Origin: JBGSTR01 sp963707135
Lineage (GTDB): Bacteria > Pseudomonadota > Gammaproteobacteria > Chromatiales > Chromatiaceae
Assembly: GCA_963707135.1 (NCBI GenBank)
Contig: CAVPOY010000001.1
Location: 62,001-126,000, forward strand
DNA length: 64,000 nt
Direction: 5' to 3'
Part shown: piece by piece, positions 63,874 through 64,000 of the stretch
Numbering within the stretch: the first letter of the stretch is position 1
How the letters are laid out: every line of letters starts with the position of its first letter
Position numbers and translations under genes: made by a program
The notes under the pieces: model-generated
Databases searched by the model: none
The model's input: only the letters and a program-made list of their open reading frames with translations
What the model was told of the DNA's origin: nothing

Positions 63874-64000
63874 ATGGTTTTTCGCTCCGAACTGTCCTTC
63901 CGCCAGCCGCGGGACGGGCGCCGATGGCGGTGTCCGCTCCTGTTGATTGCGCTACCTCTGATCCTGGCCGCGTGCGACGCCGACGCGCCTAGCCCCGGCG
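63874..64000 (+). CDS. Lipoprotein N-terminus, 3' end outside the window
   Basis: The ATG at 63874 opens a 42-codon start: a charged N-terminus, a hydrophobic stretch and the lipobox LAAC (IALPLILAACDADAPSPG). The rest is beyond the edge. The position after a small Cys-rich secreted protein makes an RND-type adaptor or metal-efflux lipoprotein plausible, but nothing in the visible part proves it. Confidence 0.65.
   Translation, partial: MVFRSELSFRQPRDGRRWRCPLLLIALPLILAACDADAPSPG

Overview
The window is GC-rich bacterial DNA and reads as a gammaproteobacterium, most likely a sulfur-metabolising member of the Chromatiales or Ectothiorhodospiraceae. This is an inference from gene content: prfB next to lysS, GreB, SixA, YgfZ, a NAD-linked Hox [NiFe] hydrogenase, SoxYZ with a YeeE/YedE transporter, a DsrE-like protein, and an octaheme cytochrome of the tetrathionate-reductase type with a cytochrome b partner. 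No rRNA, CRISPR array or intact prophage is visible. The only RNA gene I can support is tRNA-Val(CAC).

Layout. 1-4.8 kb: an eroded flank with a frameshifted secreted beta-rich protein, ssb with a tiny membrane ORF, a frameshifted DUF4239 gene, a short-repeat tract, an 18-bp inverted repeat and a hairpin-dense stretch without a convincing gene. 4.8-12.7 kb: DsrE-like protein, a TPR protein divergent from a large BTAD/pseudo-cyclase/TolB/TPR regulator, the DUF1326-DUF2182 pair, two unknown proteins and a YCII protein. 13-14.1 kb: a patchwork of integrase, IS1595 and IS1182 remnants. 14.1-23.9 kb: a small and a large unknown membrane protein, then the minus-strand hoxE-F-U-Y-orf-H-W cluster, then pssA. 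24-32.4 kb: octaheme cytochrome with cytochrome b, an RND adaptor and pump (pump frameshifted near its end), and an MFS transporter. 32.4-43.1 kb: housekeeping and stress genes (greB, zinc peptidase, RCK potassium channel, sixA, tRNA-Val, flavin reductase, Ca2+/cation exchanger, cupin, RAYT) and a decayed MFS gene. 43.2-45.9 kb: prfB with its programmed frameshift, and lysS. 46.4-54 kb: a secreted 28-residue-repeat protein, a sulfur-carrier operon (soxY-soxZ-yeeE-double thioredoxin) and two convergent ToxR-type TPR regulators. 54-64 kb: nitrilase, cupin, ygfZ, RNB exoribonuclease, DUF882, Nudix hydrolase, lytic transglycosylase, a ZnuA-like protein, a small Cys-containing secreted protein with a promoter suggesting a leaderless transcript, and the start of a lipoprotein.

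How it fits together: Hox would couple H2 to NAD(H). The octaheme cytochrome plus cytochrome b looks like a quinol-linked periplasmic reductase of N or S compounds. SoxYZ, YeeE and the double thioredoxin look like a sulfane-sulfur carrier and import module without soxAXB nearby, probably under the divergent winged-helix/TolB/TPR regulator.

A recurring oddity is single-base frameshifts in otherwise well-conserved genes (DUF4239, BTAD regulator, integrase, RND pump, soxZ). The soxZ shift removes its stop and joins it in frame to yeeE. Either these are homopolymer sequencing errors or several genes are decaying. Essential genes (prfB, lysS, ssb, hox) are intact.
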